From assembly GCF_022230925.1 (NCBI RefSeq), contig NZ_JAKKFH010000011.1, forward strand, positions 186,001 to 250,000: a stretch of DNA of 64,000 nucleotides, read 5' to 3'. Below are positions 7,778 to 16,853 of the stretch, one piece after another. A program made the position numbers and the translations under genes. The first letter of the stretch is position 1. The number at the start of each line of letters is the position of its first letter. Below the pieces are notes generated by a model. It searched no databases. It was given only the letters and a program-made list of their open reading frames with translations, and was not told where the DNA came from. The DNA is from Micromonospora alfalfae (GTDB lineage: Bacteria > Actinomycetota > Actinomycetes > Mycobacteriales > Micromonosporaceae).

Positions 7778-10486
7778 TCAGGCGGGTACGAACTGCCACT
7801 GTTGGTTGGTTCCGTTGTTGGCGGTCCACTGCACGACCTGCGCCCCGTCGCTGGTCGATGCGGCGTAGACGTCGGCTGCGAGTCCGCTGCTACGGCTGAC
7901 GATGGTGTAGTAGCCGTCGCCGGTGGGCCGCAGGTACCACGACTGGTTGGTGCCGCCATTGGCCGACCACTGCTGCAGTTGTAGGCCCGTCGTGGTGCTG
8001 CCGCCGTTGACGTCGAGCATCTTTCCGGAGGCGGTGTAGCGCAGGGTGTAGGCGTCCTGGGCGGTGCTGATCGTCCAGGTGGGGGTGCCGCTCTGCTGGA
8101 CCGCTTTGGCGCCGTCGGCGGTGGAGTTGCCGGCGATGGCGAGGGGTTTGCCGCTGTTGCGGTTGACGATGCGGTAGGTGCCGGGTGCGGGTCCGGTTCC
8201 GCCGCTTCCACCGAGGTTGAAGTACTCGACCGAGTCGGTGAAGACGGTGCTGCCGGACTTGGCGGTCGACAGCTGCAGGTACACGCGGCTGCCGGTGGCG
8301 GGGGCGGTGAAGGACACCGGTTGGGTGACCCGTGAGCCGAGTGGGACGGTCAGGTTGGTACTGCCGGACGCGACGACCGCGCCGGTGGGACTGTCGAGCC
8401 GGGCGGTCCAGGTGAAGCCCACCGAGGTGTTGGTGAGGTCGTCGTTGAACACGGTGATATTGCGGGTCACCGTGGCGTTGCGGGCGTAGGTGGGTACCGC
8501 CTGCGCCAGCGGGAAGTTGCCGTTCGAGTCCGAATTGCCGGAGGCGGACCAGTAGGGGAGGTCGACCGCGGCCACCGGGTTGAACGCCGCCTGCACGCGC
8601 TGGATCTGCGGGTTGCTCCAGGGGTCGGGCAGGTTGTCCACTCCGTAGATCGGGTGACCGCCCTCCTCCGGGGTGAAGTCGGTGGACCGCACGCCGGGCA
8701 CGACGCTGGCCCAGGCGGACAGCAGCGTGTACGGACGCAGGTCGGTGGCGCCCTTGCCGCGCTTGGCAGCAGTCGCGGTGGCGAACCACTCGAAGCCCTG
8801 CTTGTTGTTGCATGCCGGCCAGATGAACTCGCCCTCGCCGTCGGGCCGCCCGTTCACGGTGACCAGGCCCTCCCCGTACCTGCCGAAGCCGTCGACGTAG
8901 TGCGGGATCACCGCGAAGTTGGCGTACGTCATCCCGGGATACAGGCTGACATTGTTGCCGACGCCCACCTCGACAATGATCGGCCGGGTGCCGTCGGCGC
9001 CGTTCATCGCCGCGTAGAGGTCCTTCTCGAACTGTTCGGAATCCTGGCCGCTCTGGTTCGGCTCGTTGTTCTGACTCCAGCGGATGATCGCGGGGTGGTT
9101 GCGGTCGCGCAGGACCAGCGCACGGGCGTGATTGATCATGTTTTCGCGCCCGACGGAGTTCTGCCACTCCTGCGAGGACTGGGAGCCGCGGATCGCGACC
9201 TCGTCGATGATCATCAGGCCCATCTCGTCGGCGACATCCAACATGTACGGGCTGCCGGGCTCCTGGTGGATGCGCACCACGTTGTAGTTCAGCCGCTGGT
9301 AGTTGTCCACCGCCTGCGGCCAGCCGCCGTTGCCGGACGACGGGGGCAGGAAGCCGGGCAGCGTGTGGTACGCGTCGCCCTTGCCGCCGTTGTTGATCCG
9401 GTCATAGTCGGCACCCTGGAGGTTGTCGCCGCGGAAGTTCACGCGCACACCGTTGAGGTAGTAGTAGTCACCGTTCTGGGTGGCCTCCCGGAACCCGAAC
9501 CGGTACTCGGCGTCGCTCGTCCGGCCGTCGTCGGTGACGGCATGCACCGCCAGCCCGTGCAGCTGCGCCCGGTACCCCGACCGGTACGGCACGTTGGGCC
9601 ACCAGTACGAGGTGCTGTCGAGGTTCCACGCGACCGGCCCGACGGTCACGGTCACGGTCGAGCGGGCCGCCACGGTGACCGTACGGCTGGGCAGTGCCGG
9701 GTAGCTGAAAGCCGTTCCGTTGTTGGACGACAGCGACCCGGTCAACGTCACCGACCGGGAACTGCCCGACGTGTTCCGCACTGTCACGTCATAGGTCAGC
9801 GTCTTGTTCGCCACCGACGTACGCACGAATGTGTCGCTGACGTACACCGCCGGGTACACCCGCAGGAACGCGGAACCGAAGATCCCCTGCGGTACAGCCT
9901 CGGACCACGTGGCGGCGTCGGGCACCAGGTACCGGCCGTTGGATGCCTTCAACGCGCCGCGGCCCTTCACGTTCACGGTGATCGTGTGGGTGGTGCCGGG
10001 CGCCGCGTATGCGCTGATGTCGAAGTTCGACGGGGTGAACGCCGTCGTCTGGGTGGCGACCACGCGGCCGTCGACCGACAGTGTCGCCTGGTGGTTGACG
10101 GCGCCGAACTCGATCCAGGTCGACTGCGGCTGCCCCGAGTCCGGCACGGTGATGCTGCGCGAGTACACCGCCTCGTTCACGGTGGTGAAGCCCTGCTTGT
10201 ACCAGCCGCCACCGGGCACCGCGATCGTCGTCGCCGACCGGCCCGCGGGCGTGAAGGCCCACGTCCCGCTCAGATCGACCGAGGCGACCGCGGCGTTACC
10301 GGCCGCCACACCGTCAACACCGGCGGCCGCGACACTCTGCGTCGCGACCGGCGCGGCCAGGGTCGACCCGGGGGGCGCCAGGGTCAGGCCACCCAGCGTC
10401 AGAGGCAGGCTGAGCGCCACGGTCGCGGCCAGCCCTCTGGCCAACGCCGACAATCGGCCACCCCAGTGGACGTTCGTATGATGCAC
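7778..10486 (-). CDS. Secreted glycoside hydrolase family 2 enzyme with C-terminal ricin domain
   Basis: 902 residues. A Sec signal peptide covers about 1-44. Then come the GH2 sugar-binding sandwich (about 70-220), an immunoglobulin-like domain, and the TIM barrel with the acid/base Asn474-Glu475 in HPAIIRWSQNNEPNQ. The nucleophile is probably in DGEGEFIWP. From about 768 a ricin B-type beta-trefoil has repeated Q-W motifs (LQLQQWSAN, AQVVQWTANN, NQQWQFVPA) and should bind polysaccharide. Likely a beta-galactosidase, glucuronidase or mannosidase acting outside the cell; the exact sugar is not readable. The start is GTG at 10486, with a perfect AGGAGGT five bases ahead. The divergent LacI gene and palindromes in the shared spacer suggest repression by that regulator. 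Confidence 0.9.
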   Translation of the reverse strand: MHHTNVHWGGRLSALARGLAATVALSLPLTLGGLTLAPPGSTLAAPVATQSVAAAGVDGVAAGNAAVASVDLSGTWAFTPAGRSATTIAVPGGGWYKQGFTTVNEAVYSRSITVPDSGQPQSTWIEFGAVNHQATLSVDGRVVATQTTAFTPSNFDISAYAAPGTTHTITVNVKGRGALKASNGRYLVPDAATWSEAVPQGIFGSAFLRVYPAVYVSDTFVRTSVANKTLTYDVTVRNTSGSSRSVTLTGSLSSNNGTAFSYPALPSRTVTVAARSTVTVTVGPVAWNLDSTSYWWPNVPYRSGYRAQLHGLAVHAVTDDGRTSDAEYRFGFREATQNGDYYYLNGVRVNFRGDNLQGADYDRINNGGKGDAYHTLPGFLPPSSGNGGWPQAVDNYQRLNYNVVRIHQEPGSPYMLDVADEMGLMIIDEVAIRGSQSSQEWQNSVGRENMINHARALVLRDRNHPAIIRWSQNNEPNQSGQDSEQFEKDLYAAMNGADGTRPIIVEVGVGNNVSLYPGMTYANFAVIPHYVDGFGRYGEGLVTVNGRPDGEGEFIWPACNNKQGFEWFATATAAKRGKGATDLRPYTLLSAWASVVPGVRSTDFTPEEGGHPIYGVDNLPDPWSNPQIQRVQAAFNPVAAVDLPYWSASGNSDSNGNFPLAQAVPTYARNATVTRNITVFNDDLTNTSVGFTWTARLDSPTGAVVASGSTNLTVPLGSRVTQPVSFTAPATGSRVYLQLSTAKSGSTVFTDSVEYFNLGGSGGTGPAPGTYRIVNRNSGKPLAIAGNSTADGAKAVQQSGTPTWTISTAQDAYTLRYTASGKMLDVNGGSTTTGLQLQQWSANGGTNQSWYLRPTGDGYYTIVSRSSGLAADVYAASTSDGAQVVQWTANNGTNQQWQFVPA

Positions 10487-10554
10487 GGTTACCTCCTGTG
10501 ACTCATCCGCCAGCTCCGCAACACCGGTTCAGGGCACAGCCTCAAGGCCGATAC

Positions 10555-10568
10555 TCGAATCGATTCGA
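10555..10568. promoter_or_regulatory. Perfect palindrome, LacI-type operator candidate
   Basis: TCGAATCGATTCGA is a perfect 14-base palindrome with the central CG typical of LacI/GalR operators. It is 69 bases upstream of the GH2 start and faces the divergent LacI gene. Confidence 0.55.
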
Positions 10569-10801
10569 CAAATTTGCCGGCGTCGCCGACCACCCGGAAA
10601 GGGTGGTTGCGGCCCAGATGCATTGACATGTATCAAAGGGTGTATCGAGCGTGAAGTCAAGGTTTCAAGACGGTTACTTCCTGCTCCTGACGCCTCGCAA
10701 GCTTCGATTGGCCGTCAACAAATACGACTCCTCCGGAGTGCCAAGGCATCGCGCTCAGGCATTCCGTCTAGCCGGCCCAGCGACGCGGCGCCGATCGAAT
10801 A

Positions 10802-10815
10802 GCGAACCGATTCGC
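10802..10815. promoter_or_regulatory. Second CG-centred inverted repeat
   Basis: GCGAACCGATTCGC has GCGAA/TTCGC arms around a central CCGA. It shares the CGAA-NCGN-TTCG layout with the site at 10555-10568 and is a probable second operator in the same spacer. Confidence 0.45.
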
Positions 10816-11050
10816 CTCTGCGGCGTCCGGCCGCCTGACACGCTAAAGGCGCGGAAAGCACTGTGGCCCTCGGTGAAGTCGGCGGGCAGCCCGGCCCGAC
10901 TTGTTCGGTTCGAAGAGGGCGTTAGGGTTCTAGTTAGGAACGTGCTTCGCCAGCGTCACGGGCGGGTCACGGGCTCTTGATGGCGAGTGTCTGACTGCGT
11001 AGACATGACTGCGCAATCATACAGGACTATGGCCGGCGATGGGAGATGCC

Positions 11051-12181
11051 GTGACGCGACTGGCGAGGCCGGGTGGAAGCCCTCCGACGCCGCGCAGCGT
11101 GGACGTCGCGCGGCTGGCCGGCGTCTCTCAGAAAACGGTGTCCAGGGTCCTCAACGACGAGCCGTATGTCTCGGCCGACGTGCGCCGGCGGGTCCTGGAC
11201 GCCGCCGAGGAGCTCGGCTACCGGCGCAACCAGGCGGCCCGGGCGCTGGCCTCCGGGCGGACCCGGTCGATCGGCGTGGTGACGCTCGGCAGCGCCTTGT
11301 ACGGGCCGGCGTCGTGGCTCATGGGCATCGAGCGGGCGGTCCGGGACGTGGGCTACACGCTGCGGGTGGCCGCCACGATCGAGGGCGACCCGGGCGGCAT
11401 CGCGGGCGCCCTGGCGTCGCTGCTGGACCAGGGCGTGGACGGCGTCGTCATCTCCGAGCCGATCGACGAGGGCGTCGGCCTCATCAGCGTCGACGTGCCG
11501 GTCCTGGTCCTCGGCGCGCCGCCCGCCTTCGCCGCGCCGCAGGTGGTGACCGCCAGGGTCGGCGCGGGCCGGCTCGCGCGGGCCGCGACCGAGCACCTGC
11601 TGGAGCTGGGGCACGCGACCGTCCATCACCTGGCCGGCCCGCAGCGGTGGTATACGGCACGGGACCGTCTCGCCGGCTGGCGCGAGGCGCTGCGAGCCCA
11701 CGGCGCGGACGAGCCGCCGGTCGTCGAGGGCGACTGGTCGGCCACGTCCGGCTACGCGGCGGGCCGGGAACTGGTCGGCGATGGCACCGTGACCGCGGTG
11801 TTCGCCGCGAACGACGACATGGCGATCGGTCTCATCCGCGCGCAGCTCGAGGCCGGGCGCCGCGTGCCCGAGGACATCAGCGTCGTCGGGTTCGACGACA
11901 TCCCGCTCGCCGCCTACGTCACTCCCCCGCTCACCACCGTGCGGCAGCCGATCGACGAGGTCGCGCGGCAGGGCCTCGCGCGGCTGGTACAGGTCATCGA
12001 GAAGCCGGACGTCGAGCTTCCACCGGCGGCCGACCAACCGGTCGAGCTCGTCGTCCGCGCCTCGACGGCGCCACCACCGCCCCGGCCGATCCCGGGACGT
12101 GGCCGCCGAGGGAGCCCTCATGCCCACGGCGGCCCGCATGGTCAGCCCGCCGACAGCGAAGTCCCATCCACCCAGCCCTGA
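11051..12181 (+). CDS. LacI-family transcriptional regulator
   Basis: 376 residues from the GTG at 11051, chosen because GGGAG lies five bases upstream; an in-frame ATG at 11039 is possible and would add four residues. The LacI helix-turn-helix with hinge is near residues 15-70 (VDVARLAGVSQKTVSRVLN), followed by a periplasmic-binding-protein-like sugar sensor ending in the motif ISVVGFDDIPLAAYVTPPLTTV. The last 35 residues are a Pro/Gly/His-rich tail without homology. Probably represses the divergent GH2 gene and the downstream sugar kinase, relieved by a sugar ligand. Confidence 0.92.
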   Translation: MTRLARPGGSPPTPRSVDVARLAGVSQKTVSRVLNDEPYVSADVRRRVLDAAEELGYRRNQAARALASGRTRSIGVVTLGSALYGPASWLMGIERAVRDVGYTLRVAATIEGDPGGIAGALASLLDQGVDGVVISEPIDEGVGLISVDVPVLVLGAPPAFAAPQVVTARVGAGRLARAATEHLLELGHATVHHLAGPQRWYTARDRLAGWREALRAHGADEPPVVEGDWSATSGYAAGRELVGDGTVTAVFAANDDMAIGLIRAQLEAGRRVPEDISVVGFDDIPLAAYVTPPLTTVRQPIDEVARQGLARLVQVIEKPDVELPPAADQPVELVVRASTAPPPPRPIPGRGRRGSPHAHGGPHGQPADSEVPSTQP

Positions 12182-12300
12182 TCAGCGTCGATATGTCCAC
12201 CTACGGCGGCACGTCACCCGAGACCCGCACCAGCCGTCGCTGACGAGCGGCGGCAGCACCCGCGCGACGCGCACCTCTCACTCCGACACGACAACTGCGC

Positions 12301-12312
12301 GCAACCGCTTGC
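12301..12312. promoter_or_regulatory. LacI-type operator candidate before the FGGY kinase
   Basis: GCAACCGCTTGC fits the GCAANCGNTTGC form common to LacI/GalR operators. It ends 32 bases before the kinase start, so the kinase may have its own regulated promoter in the 163-base gap after the LacI gene. Confidence 0.5.
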
Positions 12313-12344
12313 CCACCCGCCAAACACCGCTCGACCATGTGCTC

Positions 12345-13928
12345 ATGGGGCCGGAGCGTCGTTTCATCCTCGGGGTCGACGTGGGCACCACCGCCGTGCG
12401 GGCGGGCGCGTTCGCGCTGGACGGCTCCGCCCGACACGTCCGCACGCAGGCGTACCCGCTGCTCCAACCGCTGCCCGGCTGGCAGGTACAGAACCCCGAC
12501 GTGCTGGTAGCGGCCACCCTGGCCGCGGTGTCCGCGTGTGTCGCCGACACCGCCGGGGCCGAGGTCGTCGCCCTCGCGGTCAGCTCCCCCAGGTACGGCG
12601 TGATCGGGCTGGACGCGACACTCAGCCCGGTGACGCCGCTGCTGACCGGGCGTGACACTCGGTCCGCGGAAGTGGCCCGCGACCTGCGGGTCTCCGGCCA
12701 GAGCCGGGAGCTGCACCGCGTTACCGGCACGCCCGTGCACCCGGGAAGCCCGCTCTGCAAACTCATGTGGTTCGCCCGCCACGAGCCGTACCTCTGCACC
12801 GCGACGCGGTGGTGGATCGGTCTGAAGGACTACCTGGTCCATCGGCTGACCGGGACGTTGGTGACCGAGCTGTCGTCGGCGTCCGGCACCGGCATGTTCG
12901 ACGTCCATCGTCGGGTATGGAGCGCGGGCATACTCGACCTCGTCGGGGTGTCCGGCAGGCAACTGCCTCCGGTCCTTCCCACGACGGGCGTGCTGCGGCT
13001 CTCCTCGGCGGCCGGGCAGGCGGTCGGCCTGCCGTCCGGCACACCTGTCGTCGTGGGCGCGGGTGACGGTCCGTCGAGCAGCCTGGGCATGGCGGCGATC
13101 GACAGCACCGTCGCTGGTCTGACGCTCGCGGCCACCGGGGCCCTGCGGACGGTCGTCGCGGCTCCGCTCGTCGACCCGGCGGAGACCTTCTCCTGCGCGG
13201 CGCTGACCGAGGACGCCTGGGTGATCGGCGAGACGGTCGACAACGGCGGCAACGTCGTGCGGTGGGCCGGTAGAGCGCTCGAACCCGACCTTCGCCCGGC
13301 GTCCGATGACCAGCTCGCCGCCACCGAGCTCCTGGCTCTCGCCGAACGGATCGCCCCGGGAAGCGACGGACTGGTGATGCTGCCCTATCTGCTGGCCGAC
13401 CGGGACTCGGAGGGGGAATCCGGCCCTCCGGGCGCGTACCTGGGGTTGCGCAGCGAACACTCTCGCGGTCACCTGGTACGGGCCGCCGTGGAGGGCGTCT
13501 GCCTCCAGCTCGGCGGCATCCGTGACCGCCTGGCCGAGCTGACACCGGTCAGCAGCGTTCGCCTGGCCGGCGGCGCGTTCCGATCTCCGCTGTGGCGTGC
13601 GGTGATGGCCGCGGTCCTGGATTGCCCAGTGCAGGCGTCAGGTGCGGCCGATGACGTCGCCCTCGGCGCGGCCGCGCTCGGGCTCTTCGCGATCGGCCTG
13701 GCCCCCGATCTCCCCGGGGCCGTCGCCCAGCTCGATCCCGAGAGTGCCCGCACCAAGCCGATCACGGTCGACCCTGCCCTCGCCGCGGCGTACCGCGGTC
13801 TGCGGACGAAGCTGCCCGCACTCATCACTGTCGCGGGCCGGCTGGGCGAGATCCTCGACGAGGTGGCAGCCGGCCCGCGCATAGACAGGCGGGCCGGCGC
13901 GATGCCCCGCGGCGTCATGCGCGGGTGA
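12345..13928 (+). CDS. FGGY-family carbohydrate kinase, gluconokinase-like
   Basis: 527 residues from ATG 12345 (no clear ribosome site). The N-terminal nucleotide-binding motif ILGVDVGTTAVRAGAF and the C-terminal GGAFRSPLWRAVMAAVLDCPV are FGGY signatures; WWIGLKDYLVHRLTG and VVVGAGDGPSSSLG are typical of the gluconokinase branch. It should phosphorylate a sugar or sugar acid (gluconate, xylulose or similar) after uptake. The neighbouring importer, LacI regulators and GH67 enzyme, which releases glucuronic acid, fit a role in sugar or uronate breakdown. It is convergent with the importer operon, 26 bases apart. Confidence 0.85.
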   Translation: MGPERRFILGVDVGTTAVRAGAFALDGSARHVRTQAYPLLQPLPGWQVQNPDVLVAATLAAVSACVADTAGAEVVALAVSSPRYGVIGLDATLSPVTPLLTGRDTRSAEVARDLRVSGQSRELHRVTGTPVHPGSPLCKLMWFARHEPYLCTATRWWIGLKDYLVHRLTGTLVTELSSASGTGMFDVHRRVWSAGILDLVGVSGRQLPPVLPTTGVLRLSSAAGQAVGLPSGTPVVVGAGDGPSSSLGMAAIDSTVAGLTLAATGALRTVVAAPLVDPAETFSCAALTEDAWVIGETVDNGGNVVRWAGRALEPDLRPASDDQLAATELLALAERIAPGSDGLVMLPYLLADRDSEGESGPPGAYLGLRSEHSRGHLVRAAVEGVCLQLGGIRDRLAELTPVSSVRLAGGAFRSPLWRAVMAAVLDCPVQASGAADDVALGAAALGLFAIGLAPDLPGAVAQLDPESARTKPITVDPALAAAYRGLRTKLPALITVAGRLGEILDEVAAGPRIDRRAGAMPRGVMRG

Positions 13929-13954
13929 CCGGGACGGTCGAGGCGGCGCCGGCC

Positions 13955-14845
13955 TCAGTGCTCCGGTTCGTCCTTGACCCGCGCCACGAGCTGGGTCGGG
14001 TTGACGTAGCGCAGCGCGACGACGAGGAGGACCAGCATCATCGACGTGTAGATGACCGCCATGGCGTCGACCGACTGCTGCGCCCTGATCCCGGAGGCGG
14101 ACATCGAGTAGTAGAGCGCCACGACGAGGGTCTGCGAGTCGGGGCCCGCGGTCAGGAAGGTCAGCTCGAACATGCCGACGGTCCGGACGAGGACGAGGAT
14201 CGCGGAGGCGAGGATGCCCGGCACGAGCAACGGCGTGAGGACCCGGAGGAACACCGTCCGCAGGCCCGCGCCGCACATGCGCGCGGCGCTCTCGATCCTC
14301 GGGTCGATCTGCTCGATGAACGGGGTCATGGTCAGGATGACGAAGGGCACCGACGGCACGAGGTTGGCGAGCACCACCCCGGACATGTGCCCGGCCAGAC
14401 CGAACTTGTAGAGGACTGTCGCCAGCGGGATGCCGTACGTGATCGGGGGCATCAGGATGGGCAGCAGGAACACCAGGAAGATCAGCCGTTTGCCCGGGAA
14501 CGAGCGCCGCGCGAGGGCGTAGGCCGCCGGCACGCCGATCAGCAGCGAGAGGCCCACGACGAGTACGGAGACCTCCAGCGTCACGACGATGACCGACAGG
14601 AGCGCGAACTCGTCCCAGGCTCGGGCGTACCAACTGGTGGTGTAGCCGTCCGGGAGCCAGGTGTCGAACCAGCGCTGGCCGAACGAGCTCACCAGCACGG
14701 ACGCCACGACGCCCAGCAGGTTGAGGAAGAAGAAGATGACGACGCCCCACACGATCCAGGCGGCCGGTCGCGCGGCGATGCGCCGCCGTCGGTCGGTGCT
14801 GGTGGCGGGGGGCCGCGCTGGTGGGGCCTGGGTGGTCGTTGCCAT
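13955..14845 (-). CDS. ABC sugar transporter permease (MalG-like)
   Basis: 296 residues with six predicted membrane helices and the EAA loop of ABC importers (ESAARMCGAGLRTVFLRVLTPLLVPG region; conserved Gly and Pro present), which docks on the ATPase. Last gene of a four-gene operon binding protein - ATPase - permease - permease. Its ATG overlaps the stop of the preceding permease (ATGA). The N-terminus has a Pro/Ala-rich cytoplasmic tail. Confidence 0.9.
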   Translation of the reverse strand: MATTTQAPPARPPATSTDRRRRIAARPAAWIVWGVVIFFFLNLLGVVASVLVSSFGQRWFDTWLPDGYTTSWYARAWDEFALLSVIVVTLEVSVLVVGLSLLIGVPAAYALARRSFPGKRLIFLVFLLPILMPPITYGIPLATVLYKFGLAGHMSGVVLANLVPSVPFVILTMTPFIEQIDPRIESAARMCGAGLRTVFLRVLTPLLVPGILASAILVLVRTVGMFELTFLTAGPDSQTLVVALYYSMSASGIRAQQSVDAMAVIYTSMMLVLLVVALRYVNPTQLVARVKDEPEH

Positions 14846-15744
14846 CAGCCCTTGCCTCCGGTGGAGCCGGTGTAGAAGCGGCTACGAGCGGCCAGCACCA
14901 CAGCGATGATGACCAGCTCGACGAAGCCCATGATCATGGCGATCGCCGAGGCGTACGGGTAGTCGTACTGCTCGTAGGCCGCCTGGTAGGCGGCGAGGGA
15001 GATGACCCGGGTCTCCCCGGCCGGGTTGCCGACCAGAACGGCCGACGGGAACACGCTGAACGCCAGGACGAACGTCAGGCAGAAGGTGGTGGCGAGGCCG
15101 GGCATCAGCAGCGGCAGGGTGATCCGGGTGAACCGTCGACGCCAGTCCGCGCCCAGCGTCGCGGCCGCCCGTTCCAGGGTCGGGTCGATGCCGGACAGGT
15201 ACGACAGCACCAGCAGGAACGCGAACGGAAAGCCGGTGATCACCAGCGAGAAGAACACGCCCCAGTAGTTGTGGGTCAGCCGCACCGGCTCGTCGACGAG
15301 GTTGCTGGCCAACAGGATCCGGTTGAACCAGCCGGTCGGGCCGAGGAAGTTCAGCAACCCCTGTGCGGTGAGGACAGTGCCGAGCGTGATCGGGACGACC
15401 AGCAGCGTGGTGACCAGCCGCTTGCCCCGGAACCGGCCACGCATCCGGTAGGCGATCGGCACCGCGGCGAGGACGTTCAGGAGCGCGGCGGGCAACGCGA
15501 TCCGCAGCGTGATCCAGATCGTGCCCCGCTCGTAGGAGTCGGAGAAGAACCGGGCGTAGTCGCTGAACGGCCCGCCGGTGGTCGGCTGGAACGAGAGCGT
15601 CAGCCCGTAGAAGAACGGGTAGAGGAACAGGGCGATGACGAAGACCAGGGCCGGGACCAGCAACCAGAGCTGACGATCGACGCCCCGCTCGGCGAGACGG
15701 TGCTGCCAGTGCGCCAGCGGCCTCCCGGGCCCGGCGCCGCTCAC
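14845..15744 (-). CDS. ABC sugar transporter permease (MalF-like)
   Basis: 299 residues, six membrane helices after a short basic cytoplasmic start, with the EAA-type loop ERAAATLGADWRRRFTRITL. The start is GTG at 15744, overlapping the TGA of the ATPase gene (GTGA), so translation is coupled. A much longer open frame (to 16128) overlaps the ATPase and is spurious. Forms the membrane channel with the neighbouring permease. Confidence 0.9.
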   Translation of the reverse strand: MSGAGPGRPLAHWQHRLAERGVDRQLWLLVPALVFVIALFLYPFFYGLTLSFQPTTGGPFSDYARFFSDSYERGTIWITLRIALPAALLNVLAAVPIAYRMRGRFRGKRLVTTLLVVPITLGTVLTAQGLLNFLGPTGWFNRILLASNLVDEPVRLTHNYWGVFFSLVITGFPFAFLLVLSYLSGIDPTLERAAATLGADWRRRFTRITLPLLMPGLATTFCLTFVLAFSVFPSAVLVGNPAGETRVISLAAYQAAYEQYDYPYASAIAMIMGFVELVIIAVVLAARSRFYTGSTGGKG

Positions 15745-16853
15745 CGAGTCGCCCCCGGAGCGTCCGCGAGGCGCTTGGGCTGCGTCTGCGCGTCGGCCTG
15801 ATAGACGAGCAGACGCTGCGGGTCGACGGCGAGCTTGACCTGGTCGCCGGGCGCGATCCGCTGCTCGGTCCGCAGGTGCAGCAGCAGGCCGGTGTCGGTG
15901 CGGGCCTCGGCCGCCAACTCGCGGCCCTGGTACTCCACCACCTCGACCGTCGCCGACATGGCGTTGCGGGTCTCGCCGGGCCCGTCGACACGGATGTCCT
16001 CGGGGCGTACCGCGACCATCACGTCCGCCCCGGTCTGGAGGCCCCCCACCACCTCGCCGAGCAGGCGAAGGCCGGACGCCTCGACGGTGGCCCGGGCGCC
16101 CTCGGACTGCTCCACCCGCCCCCGCCACAGGTTGCGGTAGCCCATGAAGTCGGCGACGTGCCAGTTCGCCGGTCGGGTGTGCAGCTCACGCGGCGATCCG
16201 ATCTGCTGCACCCGCCCCTCCCGCAGCACCACCAGCCGGTCGGCCAGGGAGAGCGCCTCCTCCTGGTCGTGGGTCACGTAGACGGTGGTGAGCCCCAACG
16301 ACTGGTGCAGCCGGCGGATCTCGGTCCGCATCTCCAGGCGCAGTTTGGCGTCGAGGTTGCTCAACGGCTCGTCCATCAACACCAGCGACGGCTCGAACAC
16401 GACGGCGCGGGCGATCGCGACGCGTTGCTGCTGGCCACCCGAGAGCTGACCGGGCAGCTTGTCGACGTGGTCCTCAAGTCGCACCAACCGCACCGCCTCC
16501 GCCGTACGCCGGCGCGTCTCCTCCTTGGGCAGCCGCCGCATCCGCAGCCCGAAGGCGATGTTCGCCCGGACCGTCATATGCGGAAAGAGGGCGTAGCTCT
16601 GGAACACCATGCCGAAGCCGCGCCGCTCCGGCGGGAGCGTGTCGATGCGGCGCTCGTCCTGCCAGATGCTCCCCTCCGTCAACGGCAGTAGCCCGGCCAG
16701 GCAGTTCAACGCCGTCGACTTGCCGCAGCCGGAGGGGCCGAGCAGGGCGATGAACTCCCCCGCCTCGATCGTCAGGTCCAGCTCGCTGAGCGCGGCCTGG
16801 CCACCGAACCGGCGGGACACCCCGTCCAGCCGCAGCTGGGTGAAGGCGCTCAT
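15741..16853 (-). CDS. ABC transporter ATP-binding protein, UgpC/MalK type
   Basis: 370 residues. Walker A GPSGCGKST near residue 40, Q-loop VFQSYALFPHM, signature LSGGQQQR, Walker B LVLMDEPLSNLDAK and switch His in YVTHDQEEAL. A C-terminal TOBE/OB domain (from about 240) is as in regulated sugar importers. It energises the two permeases. Start at ATG 16853 overlaps the stop of the binding-protein gene (ATGA). Having a dedicated ATPase is notable, because many actinobacterial sugar importers share one MsiK protein. Confidence 0.95.
   Translation of the reverse strand: MSAFTQLRLDGVSRRFGGQAALSELDLTIEAGEFIALLGPSGCGKSTALNCLAGLLPLTEGSIWQDERRIDTLPPERRGFGMVFQSYALFPHMTVRANIAFGLRMRRLPKEETRRRTAEAVRLVRLEDHVDKLPGQLSGGQQQRVAIARAVVFEPSLVLMDEPLSNLDAKLRLEMRTEIRRLHQSLGLTTVYVTHDQEEALSLADRLVVLREGRVQQIGSPRELHTRPANWHVADFMGYRNLWRGRVEQSEGARATVEASGLRLLGEVVGGLQTGADVMVAVRPEDIRVDGPGETRNAMSATVEVVEYQGRELAAEARTDTGLLLHLRTEQRIAPGDQVKLAVDPQRLLVYQADAQTQPKRLADAPGATR

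Larger units (their letters stand above)
10487..11050. other. Divergent promoter region between GH2 and LacI genes
   Basis: 564 bases without a credible gene. It is noticeably richer in A/T than its flanks and holds two CG-centred inverted repeats listed separately. A frame of 109 residues on the plus strand (10651-10980) crosses it but lacks coding bias. Confidence 0.7.

Noticed and set aside
8654..10501. 615-residue plus-strand frame over the GH2 gene
   Set aside because: No recognisable motif, and the opposite frame has signal peptide, catalytic motif and ribosome site.
10651..10980. 109-residue plus-strand frame between the GH2 and LacI genes
   Set aside because: No coding bias and crosses operator-like repeats.
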